Assembly: GCA_002482765.1 (NCBI GenBank)
Contig: DLGP01000008.1
Location: forward strand, 1 to 13,691
Origin: Alphaproteobacteria bacterium UBA7691
GTDB taxonomy: Bacteria; Pseudomonadota; Alphaproteobacteria; Ferrovibrionales; Ferrovibrionaceae
Length of the DNA stretch: 13,691 nucleotides
Direction: 5' to 3'
The notes under the pieces were generated by a model. The model was not told the origin of the DNA and ran no database searches. It saw only the letters and a program-made list of their open reading frames with translations. Positions 5,533 to 12,442 of the stretch are shown here, one piece after another. Numbering within the stretch: the stretch's first letter is position 1; each line of letters starts with the position of its first letter. The translations under genes were made by a program, and so were the position numbers.

Positions 5533-7809
5533 TTAGTCGGCAAACACATTCTGCGGGTTACGCGGCGCCGGGTTGATGCCACGGCCCATCAGGGTCAGCA
5601 CCGCCTGGAATTTGCGCTGCAAATCCTGGCTGGCATCGCGCGCTTCACGCTGGTTGCGGATCACCTTGGGGGTGAGCATCACCATCAGTTCGGTGCGGCT
5701 GGAGGCATTACCCTTGGTGCCAAAAAGCGGGCCGATGATCGGCAGGCTGTGCAGCCCGGGCAGGCCACGGTCGGTGACGCTCTGGCCATCGCGGATCAGG
5801 CCACCCAGCACCACGGTTTCACCGCTGGATACGGCCACGGTGGAAACGATGCGGCGCTGGTTGATGGTGGGCGACTGGATCGTGGCGCCGGCAACCGGCT
5901 GGCTCACATCGCTGACTTCCTGGGCGATTTCCAGCGTTACCAGGCCGGACGCATTCACCCGTGGCACCACTTCCAGCATCACGCCGGTATCGCGGTAATC
6001 GATGGCATTGGCGATATTGGTGGAATTGCCGGTGGGTGTGACGCTGCCGCTGGGCGCTGCCACCACCGACTGGGTGATGATCGGCACCGCGCTGCCCACC
6101 TGGAGCCGCGCCACCTGGTTATCCAGCACCAGCAGCGAAGGCGACGAGATCATGTTGAGTTCGGTGATCGACGACAGCGCATCCAGCACCACGCGCGGCG
6201 TGCCGCCCCGGGTGAGGAACAACGAAAAGCCGCCGGCATTGGCGCCGGCTGCATCCAGCGCCGAAACCAAGCCGCCCGGCAAGGCTGGCCGCGTGACAGC
6301 ATTCAGCACGCCGGCCACGCCGGTCGATTCGTTGAACGGATCGCCGTTGAGATAATATTGCACGCCGAAGCGCAGTGTGTCGTTCAGCGCCACTTCCACG
6401 ATGCTGGCCTCGATCAGCACCTGCAACGGCACCAGATCAAGCTTTGATAGCGTTTCCTCGATGGACTGGTATTCGCTCGGCGTCGCCAGCGCCAGAATGG
6501 CGTTATTGGCTTCATCGGCAAAAATCCGCACCCCGGCTTCGCCCTCACCCGGCGCTGCCGATTGGGCGTTTCGCACCTGGCCCAGCAGGCCGCTTGGATC
6601 ATTCGGCTGGCCGCGCGCCGTGAGCGCCGGTGCCGACATTGCCGACCGGCCCAGCGCGGCATTGCCGGTGGACAGCGACTGGCTACCAAGAGACTGGCCG
6701 CGTGCCGGCGCGGCATTGCCACCGCCATCACCCAGGCCATAGATGCCGCGCAGGGTGCGCGCCACCGAAGCCGCCTTGCCATTCTGCATGTAATACACAA
6801 ACAGGCGGCGCTGCGCGGCATTGCGGGTGCGATCAAGCCGGGCGATCCAGTTGCGCGCTTCCTCGATGTAACGCGGCTGCGCCGTGATCACCATGATGGC
6901 ATTCATACGCTCGATCGGAATGATGCGCACAGCGCCGTCCAGCATGCCGGATTTGCCGCTCTGGAACAGGTTTTCCAGTTCCAGCGCCAGCGTGCCGGCA
7001 TCGGCATTGAGCAGGCTTTCCAGCAACACGGTCTGGCCGATCAACTGGTCGATATCGAAGACCTGGATCGTTTCTGCCGCCAGCCTGAGCTCATTGGCCG
7101 AGCCCTGCACCACCACCAGCGAGCGCGCCGCATCGGTGAGCAGCACACGGCTTTCGCCCACCACCGGCTTGAGGATTTTGCCCATTTCATCGGCCGAAAC
7201 AAAACGCAGCGGGAAAACCCGCACCGTGCCGCTGCCGCCTGCACTGCTTGGCGCGCGCGGCGCGGATAACCCGCTGCCGGATGCCACCACACCGGCGCGG
7301 CTGACGCGGTAGACACCGCCGGCCGCACTCAGCGCCAGATCATTGGCGCGCAGCAGGCTTTCCAAAGCCGGCAGCAATTGCTCGCGGGTGAGCGGATTGG
7401 CGGTGCGGAATGTCACCCGGCCCTGCACATCCGGATCAATGGTGTAGGTCAGCCGCAGCAGGTCGCGCAGCACCACCTGCGCCACCTCGCGCACATCGGC
7501 ATCCTCAAAATTCAGCGTGATATCGCCGGCTGGCCTGGGCGCCACGGCTGCCGGCCCACGCCCGCCCAAAGTGGTCACCTGGCTCTGCGTGCCGGCGCCA
7601 CGATACACCTCGGCGATCTTGCCGGCCTGCTGCCCCGGATTGGCTGGGCGCACCGGGCCGGAAACCCGATCATTCTGCGCCGCTGCCTGCGGCGGCAGGC
7701 GCGGCTGGCTGGCGGGCTGCTGTTGCTGCTCGACAGTGCAGCCGGCCAGGCCGGCCAGCAGCAGCATGGTGGCAATAAAGGCACGGAAACGGGGGCGGTG
7801 GATCAACAT
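5533..7809 (-). CDS. gspD: type II secretion system secretin GspD, lipoprotein type
   Basis: GspD forms the multimeric outer-membrane channel. The protein has 758 residues from ATG 7807-7809. A basic n-region (HRPRFR), a hydrophobic stretch and the lipobox LAGC put the lipidated cysteine at C24. A Q/P/G-rich linker follows, then N0 (about 96-170), N1 (about 195-260), N2 (about 261-330) and N3 (about 334-460), the last with a long low-complexity S/G/A/Q insert near 361-428. The secretin domain spans about 461-720 and carries VVLGGLIRD (666-674), LPIIGPLFGT (689-698) and a terminal TELMVMLTPKVIR. The tail after it is only about 40 residues, with no clear S-domain for a pilotin. An in-frame ATG at 7837-7839 would add 10 residues, but AAGG 8 bases before the downstream ATG and a normal signal-peptide length favour 7809. 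Confidence 0.95.
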   Translation of the reverse strand: MLIHRPRFRAFIATMLLLAGLAGCTVEQQQQPASQPRLPPQAAAQNDRVSGPVRPANPGQQAGKIAEVYRGAGTQSQVTTLGGRGPAAVAPRPAGDITLNFEDADVREVAQVVLRDLLRLTYTIDPDVQGRVTFRTANPLTREQLLPALESLLRANDLALSAAGGVYRVSRAGVVASGSGLSAPRAPSSAGGSGTVRVFPLRFVSADEMGKILKPVVGESRVLLTDAARSLVVVQGSANELRLAAETIQVFDIDQLIGQTVLLESLLNADAGTLALELENLFQSGKSGMLDGAVRIIPIERMNAIMVITAQPRYIEEARNWIARLDRTRNAAQRRLFVYYMQNGKAASVARTLRGIYGLGDGGGNAAPARGQSLGSQSLSTGNAALGRSAMSAPALTARGQPNDPSGLLGQVRNAQSAAPGEGEAGVRIFADEANNAILALATPSEYQSIEETLSKLDLVPLQVLIEASIVEVALNDTLRFGVQYYLNGDPFNESTGVAGVLNAVTRPALPGGLVSALDAAGANAGGFSLFLTRGGTPRVVLDALSSITELNMISSPSLLVLDNQVARLQVGSAVPIITQSVVAAPSGSVTPTGNSTNIANAIDYRDTGVMLEVVPRVNASGLVTLEIAQEVSDVSQPVAGATIQSPTINQRRIVSTVAVSSGETVVLGGLIRDGQSVTDRGLPGLHSLPIIGPLFGTKGNASSRTELMVMLTPKVIRNQREARDASQDLQRKFQAVLTLMGRGINPAPRNPQNVFAD

Positions 7810-7817
7810 GCTCGGCA

Positions 7818-7821
7818 CCTT
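7818..7821 (-). promoter_or_regulatory. Shine-Dalgarno deciding the gspD start
   Basis: On the minus strand AAGG (within AAGGTG) sits 8 bases before ATG 7807-7809. The upstream in-frame ATG at 7837-7839 has only an A-rich stretch with no clear GGAG. The downstream start also gives a compact lipoprotein signal peptide. Confidence 0.55.
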
Positions 7822-7862
7822 AAGCGGAATCCCTGACATGGCACAATTTTCTTTTCTGGCGG

Positions 7863-8357
7863 CTATCTGGCATGGCGCAACGCCACGGTCTGGCTTTCGC
7901 TGCCGCGCATCAGGCTGAGATCAGCCTCGCCCACCTGCGTTATGCGCCAATCCTCCAGCATATCGCCCGCCGCCAGCAGGCGGCTGGCACCACCGGCCAG
8001 CGGCGCCAGCAAAGCCGAGCGGCGCCCGCCGCTGCCGACAATGCCGAGCAGGCGATAACGCCCCAGCACCAGCGGCGCGCCATCCTGCGGCGGCGCCATA
8101 GCTGGCTTGGCGGCCGGCTGGCGCAGGCTTTCAAACAAGGGCCGCTGCACGGTTTGGCGCAGGCTATCCAGCGGCGGCAGGGGCAATGCCACCGGCGCCT
8201 CGGCTGGTGGTGTTTTTATGCTGGCCGGCAAATCCGTTCTTGGCATCAGCCAGGGCCAGGCCGCCAGCGCCAGGCAGAATGTCGCCAGCAAGAGCGGAAA
8301 AGGCCGCAATGGCGCCCGGCGCGGCACAGGCAGCATGGCAGTGCGGGTTTCGCTCAT
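7863..8357 (-). CDS. gspN: short GspN/GspC-like type II secretion inner-membrane protein
   Basis: A 164-residue bitopic protein. A short cytoplasmic N terminus with arginines is followed by one membrane segment (about 18-38), a proline-rich linker (43-65), the motif RPLFESLRQP (72-81), and a small beta-rich region (about 97-160) that includes GD at 131-132 and W137. This is the layout of the homology region by which GspC-type proteins contact the secretin N0 domain. There is no PDZ or coiled-coil extension, so it is shorter than classical GspC. Its place between gspM and gspD matches XpsN, the GspC counterpart in Xanthomonas, hence the symbol; strictly it could be called gspC. The ATG overlaps the gspM stop as ATGA, so translation is probably coupled. 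It probably links the GspL-GspM platform to the secretin. Confidence 0.75.
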   Translation of the reverse strand: MSETRTAMLPVPRRAPLRPFPLLLATFCLALAAWPWLMPRTDLPASIKTPPAEAPVALPLPPLDSLRQTVQRPLFESLRQPAAKPAMAPPQDGAPLVLGRYRLLGIVGSGGRRSALLAPLAGGASRLLAAGDMLEDWRITQVGEADLSLMRGSESQTVALRHAR

Positions 8358-8863
8358 TCGGGATACCGATAGGCACGCAGATCAAGCGTGGCATCCAGCC
8401 GCATCGCCGCGCCATCTGCCGGCTTGCCGGCCTGACGCAGCAACAGCCCTTCCACCAGCAAAGCCGGCTTGCTGGCTTCGATGGCATGCAACGCGCCCTG
8501 CAAACCGGCAGAATCGGCATTGAACTGCGCCCGCAGCAGCACGGCGCCCTCATCTGCAACGCCGGTTACCGGCCGGGGCTGCAACGCCACCACCTGGCCG
8601 CCAGCGCCTTCCACCACGCTTTTGATGAAATCAAGTAAACCGGCCTGAGCCAGCGCCTCGCTGGCACCGCGCACCAGCAGCGCCGGATCGCTCGCGGCCG
8701 GCGAAGCCGGCTGCTGCTCCTCACGCCGCAGCAAGGCCGCTTCCAGGCGCAAAGCTTCCAGTTCCGCGGCCAGCAGGCGGTATTGCCCAAAACCAAGCTG
8801 TGCTACCAAACCGAAGGCAAAGACCAGGCCGAGCAGGATCAGGCTGGGCAGCAGGCGGTTCAT
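8354..8863 (-). CDS. gspM: type II secretion system protein GspM (subtype b)
   Basis: A 169-residue protein of the inner-membrane platform that pairs with GspL. Residues 5-25 form the single membrane segment. A coiled-coil-prone stretch (about 28-50) and a periplasmic ferredoxin-like domain follow. The segment LVRGASEALAQAGLLDFIKS (63-82) and the following GGQV resemble the subtype-b GspM family rather than the classical EpsM type. Start and stop overlap the neighbours by ATGA on both sides (gspL upstream, gspN downstream), which suggests coupled synthesis of L, M and N in fixed ratio. Assignment rests on domain pattern and gene order together. Confidence 0.85.
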   Translation of the reverse strand: MNRLLPSLILLGLVFAFGLVAQLGFGQYRLLAAELEALRLEAALLRREEQQPASPAASDPALLVRGASEALAQAGLLDFIKSVVEGAGGQVVALQPRPVTGVADEGAVLLRAQFNADSAGLQGALHAIEASKPALLVEGLLLRQAGKPADGAAMRLDATLDLRAYRYPE

Positions 8864-9936
8864 GGCGCCCCCCCGGCAGGCTTCAGCAGCAAGGCAAAAT
8901 GGAAGCGTTCGCGGCCCGAGGCGGCATCGCGGGTCACCGGGGTCAGAAAACGCACGCCGGCCAGCATCGGCATGGCTTCCAGCAGCGGCACCAGGGCGGT
9001 GGCGGCGCGCGCCTGGCCAACAATCTCGATCTGCCCATCAGCAAGATTGAGCTGCGTCAGCCAGGCATCATCCGGCAGAGCGCGGGTCAATGCCTCCAGC
9101 ACCAGCACGGCAGCCGGCCGCGCTGCCTGCAAGGCTTGCAGCTTTTGCAGCCGTTGGGCCGCCGCAGCTTGCAGCCCACGCAGAGGTTCGGTGGCCTGCC
9201 GCGCGGCCTGTTGCGCGCGTAAAGCCGCGATCTCGGCCTGCACTTGCCGGCTTTGCCAAGCCAGATGCAGAAATGGCGAGGCCAGCGCCGCCGCCAAAGC
9301 CAGAACTGCCAGAATCCAGGCGGCGCGGTTGGCCAGCCGGCGCGGTGGGATCGGGCGTAAATCAGCAGCGCGGGCAGCGCCGGGCAGCAGGTTCAGCCGG
9401 GTGAAAAGCACCGCCTCGCCGGGGCCGATCACCCGATCCGGGCGCAGGCCAAACCCGGCAAGCCGTTGCAACACGGCTGCAACAGCAGCCCGGGGCGCCA
9501 TCTGCACCAAAACCCGCAAGCCTGGCCGGCCGGCGGCCAGCAGCACATGGCCATGGCAAAGCTGATCCAGCGGCAGCGGCGCCAGCCGTTCCAGTTCAAA
9601 CGGCAGCAAAGCCGGCAGCGCACGCGCCGCTGCATTGGGCAAGGTCAATTCCTTGCTCAGCACGGCATCATCACCAAGCCGCAGCACAATTTCATCCAAT
9701 GGCCGGGCGGCCAGGCTGCGCAAATCCGCCGCCGCCTCATCAAGCGCCAAAACCTGGCGTGAGCCGGCACGGTGGCCATCAAAAAACTGCGCCACGATAC
9801 GCTCGCCGGCCAGATCAAGCAGCAGGCGCTGCGGCTCAAAACCGCATAGCCGACGCAACGGCGCCGGCAAAGCCGCACCCAGGCTGCGCAAGGCCGCCGG
9901 TATATCTGCGAGCGTGGCTGTGCGCCCCATCGCCAT
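8860..9936 (-). CDS. gspL: type II secretion system protein GspL (PilN-like periplasmic part)
   Basis: A 358-residue bitopic protein. In the family, the N-terminal cytoplasmic actin-like part (here about 30-185) holds the ATPase GspE at the membrane. The segment LPFELERLAPLPLDQL (111-126) is typical of it. One membrane segment lies at about 204-223, then a Q/A-rich coiled coil (about 226-272), and a PilN-like periplasmic domain to the end. The start is ATG 9934-9936, chosen because GGGGGA lies 9 bases upstream. Another ATG (9943-9945) abuts that sequence and would add three residues; ATG 9928-9930 is also possible. The gene ends in a run of seven G just before the TGA that overlaps the gspM ATG. 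The N-terminal actin-like part is shorter than in classical GspL. Confidence 0.88.
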   Translation of the reverse strand: MAMGRTATLADIPAALRSLGAALPAPLRRLCGFEPQRLLLDLAGERIVAQFFDGHRAGSRQVLALDEAAADLRSLAARPLDEIVLRLGDDAVLSKELTLPNAAARALPALLPFELERLAPLPLDQLCHGHVLLAAGRPGLRVLVQMAPRAAVAAVLQRLAGFGLRPDRVIGPGEAVLFTRLNLLPGAARAADLRPIPPRRLANRAAWILAVLALAAALASPFLHLAWQSRQVQAEIAALRAQQAARQATEPLRGLQAAAAQRLQKLQALQAARPAAVLVLEALTRALPDDAWLTQLNLADGQIEIVGQARAATALVPLLEAMPMLAGVRFLTPVTRDAASGRERFHFALLLKPAGGAP

Positions 9937-9945
9937 AAAAAACAT

Positions 9946-9951
9946 TCCCCC
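9946..9951 (-). promoter_or_regulatory. Shine-Dalgarno deciding the gspL start
   Basis: GGGGGA on the minus strand is 9 bases upstream of ATG 9934-9936. It is directly next to the alternative ATG at 9943-9945, which is too close to be served by it. It lies in the 56-bp gspK-gspL gap, where no terminator or promoter was recognised. Confidence 0.5.
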
Positions 9952-9992
9952 AAATCCCAGCGCAGGCTATCGCCCCGGCAGGATGCGGGCAA

Positions 9993-10709
9993 CTATTCGG
10001 GCAGGTCGTATTGCGCCAGCAATTGCCAGTTGCGGCGCCCGGTCGGCTGCAACGCCACCAAGCTGCGGCGCAGAAAGATGCCGGCCTCGCCGGGCGCGCC
10101 CACCGCCACATCCACCACCAGCACCGCCCCCGCAGCGGCGTTATACACCGTCAGATAGGGCAGCAGGCGTGGATAAAGCTCGGTCGGAAAACCGAGCAGC
10201 AATGGCAATTCGGCCAGGCTTTCCAGTGGTCCGTTACGCGGGCCATAGCCCAGGCCGGCAGCGCGATAGGCCGCCGCTTCGGCGCCCTGCGGCCGCGCCC
10301 GGTCATCGGCATCGATCCAATCGGCCAACACCGCCAGCAAGGTTTGCGCCGCAGCCGCATCCACGCCGTTCTGGCGCAGCAGCGGCAACAGCTTTTCGGC
10401 AGCAGCCGGCGCGTTGACATCCACAAGCTGCGCCACATCGCCAACCCGCAGGCCCAGCCGCATATCGTCGAACGTGGCCTCAGCCGGCACCGATGTTTCG
10501 CGCAGCACAGCCTGCAAGGCGATGGCAAGGCCGGCATCCGCCGCCTGGATCTGGCGCGCGCGCAGCAGCAGATTGGCAGTACCATGGGATTCGGCCACAC
10601 CGCGTTGTGCCAGCAAGGCCAGCGCACCGGCCAGCAAGGCCAGGCCGGCCAGCACCACCACCAGGGCAAAGCCCTGCTGCCTGGCTAGTTTATGTTTGGC
10701 AGGCTTCAT
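9993..10709 (-). CDS. gspK: type II secretion minor pseudopilin GspK
   Basis: A 238-residue tip pseudopilin. The leader ends KLARQQG, with processing expected after G13. The mature N terminus is FALVVVLAGLALL, with Val at +5 instead of the usual Glu; lack of Glu5 is characteristic of GspK. The segment WIDADDRARPQGAEAAAYRA (near 153-172) and YGPRNGPLESLAELPLLLGF (176-195) are the conserved GspK core. The family is usually about 300 or more residues, so this one is short. ATG 10707-10709 overlaps the gspJ stop as ATGA; an open frame continues upstream to 10826, but that part lies inside gspJ and does not look like a pseudopilin. It is expected to cap the pseudopilus with GspI and GspJ. Confidence 0.93.
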   Translation of the reverse strand: MKPAKHKLARQQGFALVVVLAGLALLAGALALLAQRGVAESHGTANLLLRARQIQAADAGLAIALQAVLRETSVPAEATFDDMRLGLRVGDVAQLVDVNAPAAAEKLLPLLRQNGVDAAAAQTLLAVLADWIDADDRARPQGAEAAAYRAAGLGYGPRNGPLESLAELPLLLGFPTELYPRLLPYLTVYNAAAGAVLVVDVAVGAPGEAGIFLRRSLVALQPTGRRNWQLLAQYDLPE

Positions 10710-11281
10710 TTCGGCGCCGTCGCGATCTCGACAATCTGCGCCGGCCAGACTTCGCCATGCTGCCGCACCATCTCGATCCGCACCGCCTGCGGCAGTTTTT
10801 CGGCGAGTTGCCATGCCGGCTGCCAAGCCCGGCCATCAAAATAGCCGAAGCGCAAAGCCGCCACATCCTCCAGCAACACCACCGGCGGCAGCGGCGCTAC
10901 AGTTGCACCTGGCAACGGAAAGGGCGGCGGCAGCAAGGCCATGCGCAGACTGCCGGCATCAAGATAAAACCGCGCCCGTTCCAGGCCACGCGCGGTTTCC
11001 AGCGGCAGTTCCAGGCTATCGGCCGCACCGCTGAAAAACAGCAAGAGCCGGCCGCGTTCGTATTGCCCCACCGGCGGCACCGCCTGCAACAGGCGGCGGA
11101 ACAGATGCGCGGTTTCACGCAAGGCTGCCGTGCGCTGCTGGTGCTGTGTCACCCGCTCCAGCGCCAGCGTGCCGGCGCGTAAGGCCGCAGCCACCAGCAG
11201 GGCGGCCAGGGCGGTGAGCGCCAGCGCCACCAGCAATTCCACCAGGGTGAAGCCGGCCTGCGGCCTGCGGCGTGGTTTCAT
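10706..11281 (-). CDS. gspJ: type II secretion minor pseudopilin GspJ
   Basis: A 191-residue pseudopilin. The leader MKPRRRPQAG is cut before F11 by the prepilin peptidase (not encoded here). The mature start is FTLVELLVALALTALAAL with Glu at +5 (E15). The body (about 40-185) contains long beta-type segments and no obvious cysteines. Length and position between gspI and gspK fit GspJ. ATG overlaps the gspI stop and the stop overlaps the gspK ATG, both as ATGA. In the family GspJ joins GspI and GspK in the tip complex of the pseudopilus. Confidence 0.9.
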   Translation of the reverse strand: MKPRRRPQAGFTLVELLVALALTALAALLVAAALRAGTLALERVTQHQQRTAALRETAHLFRRLLQAVPPVGQYERGRLLLFFSGAADSLELPLETARGLERARFYLDAGSLRMALLPPPFPLPGATVAPLPPVVLLEDVAALRFGYFDGRAWQPAWQLAEKLPQAVRIEMVRQHGEVWPAQIVEIATAPK

Positions 11282-11649
11282 TGCCCGGCCTCGGCCAGAC
11301 GCAGGGTGGCAAGATCGAGCCGGGTTTCACCGCTACGATCACGCACCTGCACACTGAGGCGCCACAGGCTGAGGCCAAGCTTGCCAACGTCATCCGCCGG
11401 CTGGATGCTGGCCTGCCAGAGCAGCCCGGCCTCGGCCTCGCCGCTGGCCTCAAACGGCGCCAAGGCCGGCTGCAAGGCCAGTTCCGCCAGTTTGCTTTCC
11501 GCCACCAGCAAAGCCAGCGACTGGCGCTCGGCCTGACGCGCCGCGCTGAGTGTCAGTCGCATCTGCGGCAACGCCACCGCCAGCACCAAGGCCACGGCAG
11601 CCAAGGCAACCAGCACTTCCAGCAGGCTGAAGCCGGCCTTCTGCTTCAT
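11278..11649 (-). CDS. gspI: type II secretion minor pseudopilin GspI
   Basis: A 123-residue pseudopilin with a very short leader, MKQKAG, cut before F7. The mature start is FSLLEVLVALAAVALVLAV with Glu at +5 (E11). The ALLVAESKLAEL segment (46-57) is typical of GspI, the nucleator of the tip complex. It is linked by ATGA overlaps to gspH upstream and gspJ downstream. Confidence 0.93.
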   Translation of the reverse strand: MKQKAGFSLLEVLVALAAVALVLAVALPQMRLTLSAARQAERQSLALLVAESKLAELALQPALAPFEASGEAEAGLLWQASIQPADDVGKLGLSLWRLSVQVRDRSGETRLDLATLRLAEAGQ

Positions 11650-12032
11650 GGCAGTCGCACCCGGCCGGTCACCGGCTCCACCAGCAGGGTGATGCTGGCG
11701 CCATCGGCATCCTGCAACAGCAGGCGGGCGCCGGCAGAAAAACCATCCGGCGCAAAATCCACGCCGCCAGGCGGCAATACCAGGCGAAAGCCGGGCGGCA
11801 GGCTGAAATCAGCCGGGCCGAGGCGCAGCACACGGTTCTGCCGCATCGCCGCCATGCGGGCGCCGTTCAGTTGCGCCGCCACCGCCTCGGCATTACGCTG
11901 CAAGCCGGCCTGCGGCAGCAGGCGCAGCGCCAGCGGCCAGAGCAGCAAGGCGGCGCCGGCGATCAGGCCAAGCACCAGCACCAGTTCGATCAGGGTGAAG
12001 CCGGCGTTATTTCGCCGCGATATTGCTGACAT
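11646..12032 (-). CDS. gspH: type II secretion minor pseudopilin GspH
   Basis: A 128-residue pseudopilin. The leader MSAISRRNNAG is cut before F12. The mature start is FTLIELVLVLGLIAGAALLL with Glu at +5 (E16). The following helix (QRNAEAVAAQLNGARMAAMR, 48-67) and beta body resemble GspH, although the protein is on the short side. The start ATG 12030-12032 has GAGG 6 bases upstream and lies inside the end of gspG, giving a 26-base overlap. The open frame extends back to 12254, but that extension is the shadow of gspG. The stop overlaps the gspI start as ATGA. GspH is thought to join the tip complex to the GspG shaft. Confidence 0.9.
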   Translation of the reverse strand: MSAISRRNNAGFTLIELVLVLGLIAGAALLLWPLALRLLPQAGLQRNAEAVAAQLNGARMAAMRQNRVLRLGPADFSLPPGFRLVLPPGGVDFAPDGFSAGARLLLQDADGASITLLVEPVTGRVRLP

Positions 12033-12435
12033 CGGCGGCCTCGCCGCTGCCGCCGGGCTGGCCATCGGCGCCCAGCGACACAATCTCAAAATCGGCGCCA
12101 TTGCGGCCCGGCTGGCGATACAGATAGGGCCGATCCCAGGGATCATTCGGCAGGCCGGCACCGCGCAGATACGGCCCGTTCCAGCGTGCCGCCGCAGCCG
12201 GCTTTTCCACCAGCGCCCGCAGCCCTTCGGCCTGGGCCGGATAGCGCCCGGCATCCAGGCGATACATTTCCAGCGCCGAGACCAGCATCTGAATCTGCAA
12301 CCGCGCGGTTTCCGATTTGGCGGTGCCGAGATAACGCACCACCTGCGGCGCCACCAGGCCGGCCAGCAGGGCCAGGATAGCCAGCACGACCAGCAATTCG
12401 ATCAGGGTGAAACCGGCTTGGACTCGCTTGCGCAT
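12007..12435 (-). CDS. gspG: type II secretion major pseudopilin GspG
   Basis: A 142-residue major pseudopilin that forms the pseudopilus shaft. The leader MRKRVQAG is cut before F9. The mature start is FTLIELLVVLAILALLAGLV with Glu at +5 (E13). The GspG core is clear: DAGRYPAQAEGLRALVEKP (61-79), WNGPYL (85-90), LPNDPWDRPY (95-104), and the C-terminal calcium-site loop SLGADGQPGGSGEAADVSN (120-138), with D124 and D135 as likely ligands. ATG 12433-12435 is 7 bp after the gspF stop. It has no strong Shine-Dalgarno sequence, so it may depend on ribosomes finishing gspF. The open frame extends back to a TTG at 12471 inside gspF, which is a less likely start. Confidence 0.96.
   Translation of the reverse strand: MRKRVQAGFTLIELLVVLAILALLAGLVAPQVVRYLGTAKSETARLQIQMLVSALEMYRLDAGRYPAQAEGLRALVEKPAAAARWNGPYLRGAGLPNDPWDRPYLYRQPGRNGADFEIVSLGADGQPGGSGEAADVSNIAAK
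12039..12042 (-). promoter_or_regulatory. Shine-Dalgarno of gspH inside gspG
   Basis: GAGG on the minus strand, within the last codons of gspG, is 6 bases before ATG 12030-12032. It supports the short GspH that overlaps gspG by 26 bases. Confidence 0.55.
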
Positions 12436-12442
12436 GGGCGGA

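Noticed and set aside
4703..5536. 277-residue plus-strand open frame opposite the PilZ-like gene
   Set aside because: It is rich in Gln, Arg, His and Ala with no recognisable domain; it is a shadow of the minus-strand gene.
7810..7839. Longer GspD start at ATG 7837-7839
   Set aside because: Possible but less likely: the Shine-Dalgarno is poorer, and it puts 33 residues before the lipobox cysteine instead of 23.
10710..10826. Upstream extension of gspK (39 residues)
   Set aside because: It lies within gspJ and does not look like a prepilin leader; the ATGA overlap at 10706-10709 gives a normal GspK start.
12033..12254. Upstream extension of gspH (74 residues)
   Set aside because: It is the alternative frame of gspG. 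The prepilin leader starts naturally at ATG 12030-12032, with GAGG before it.
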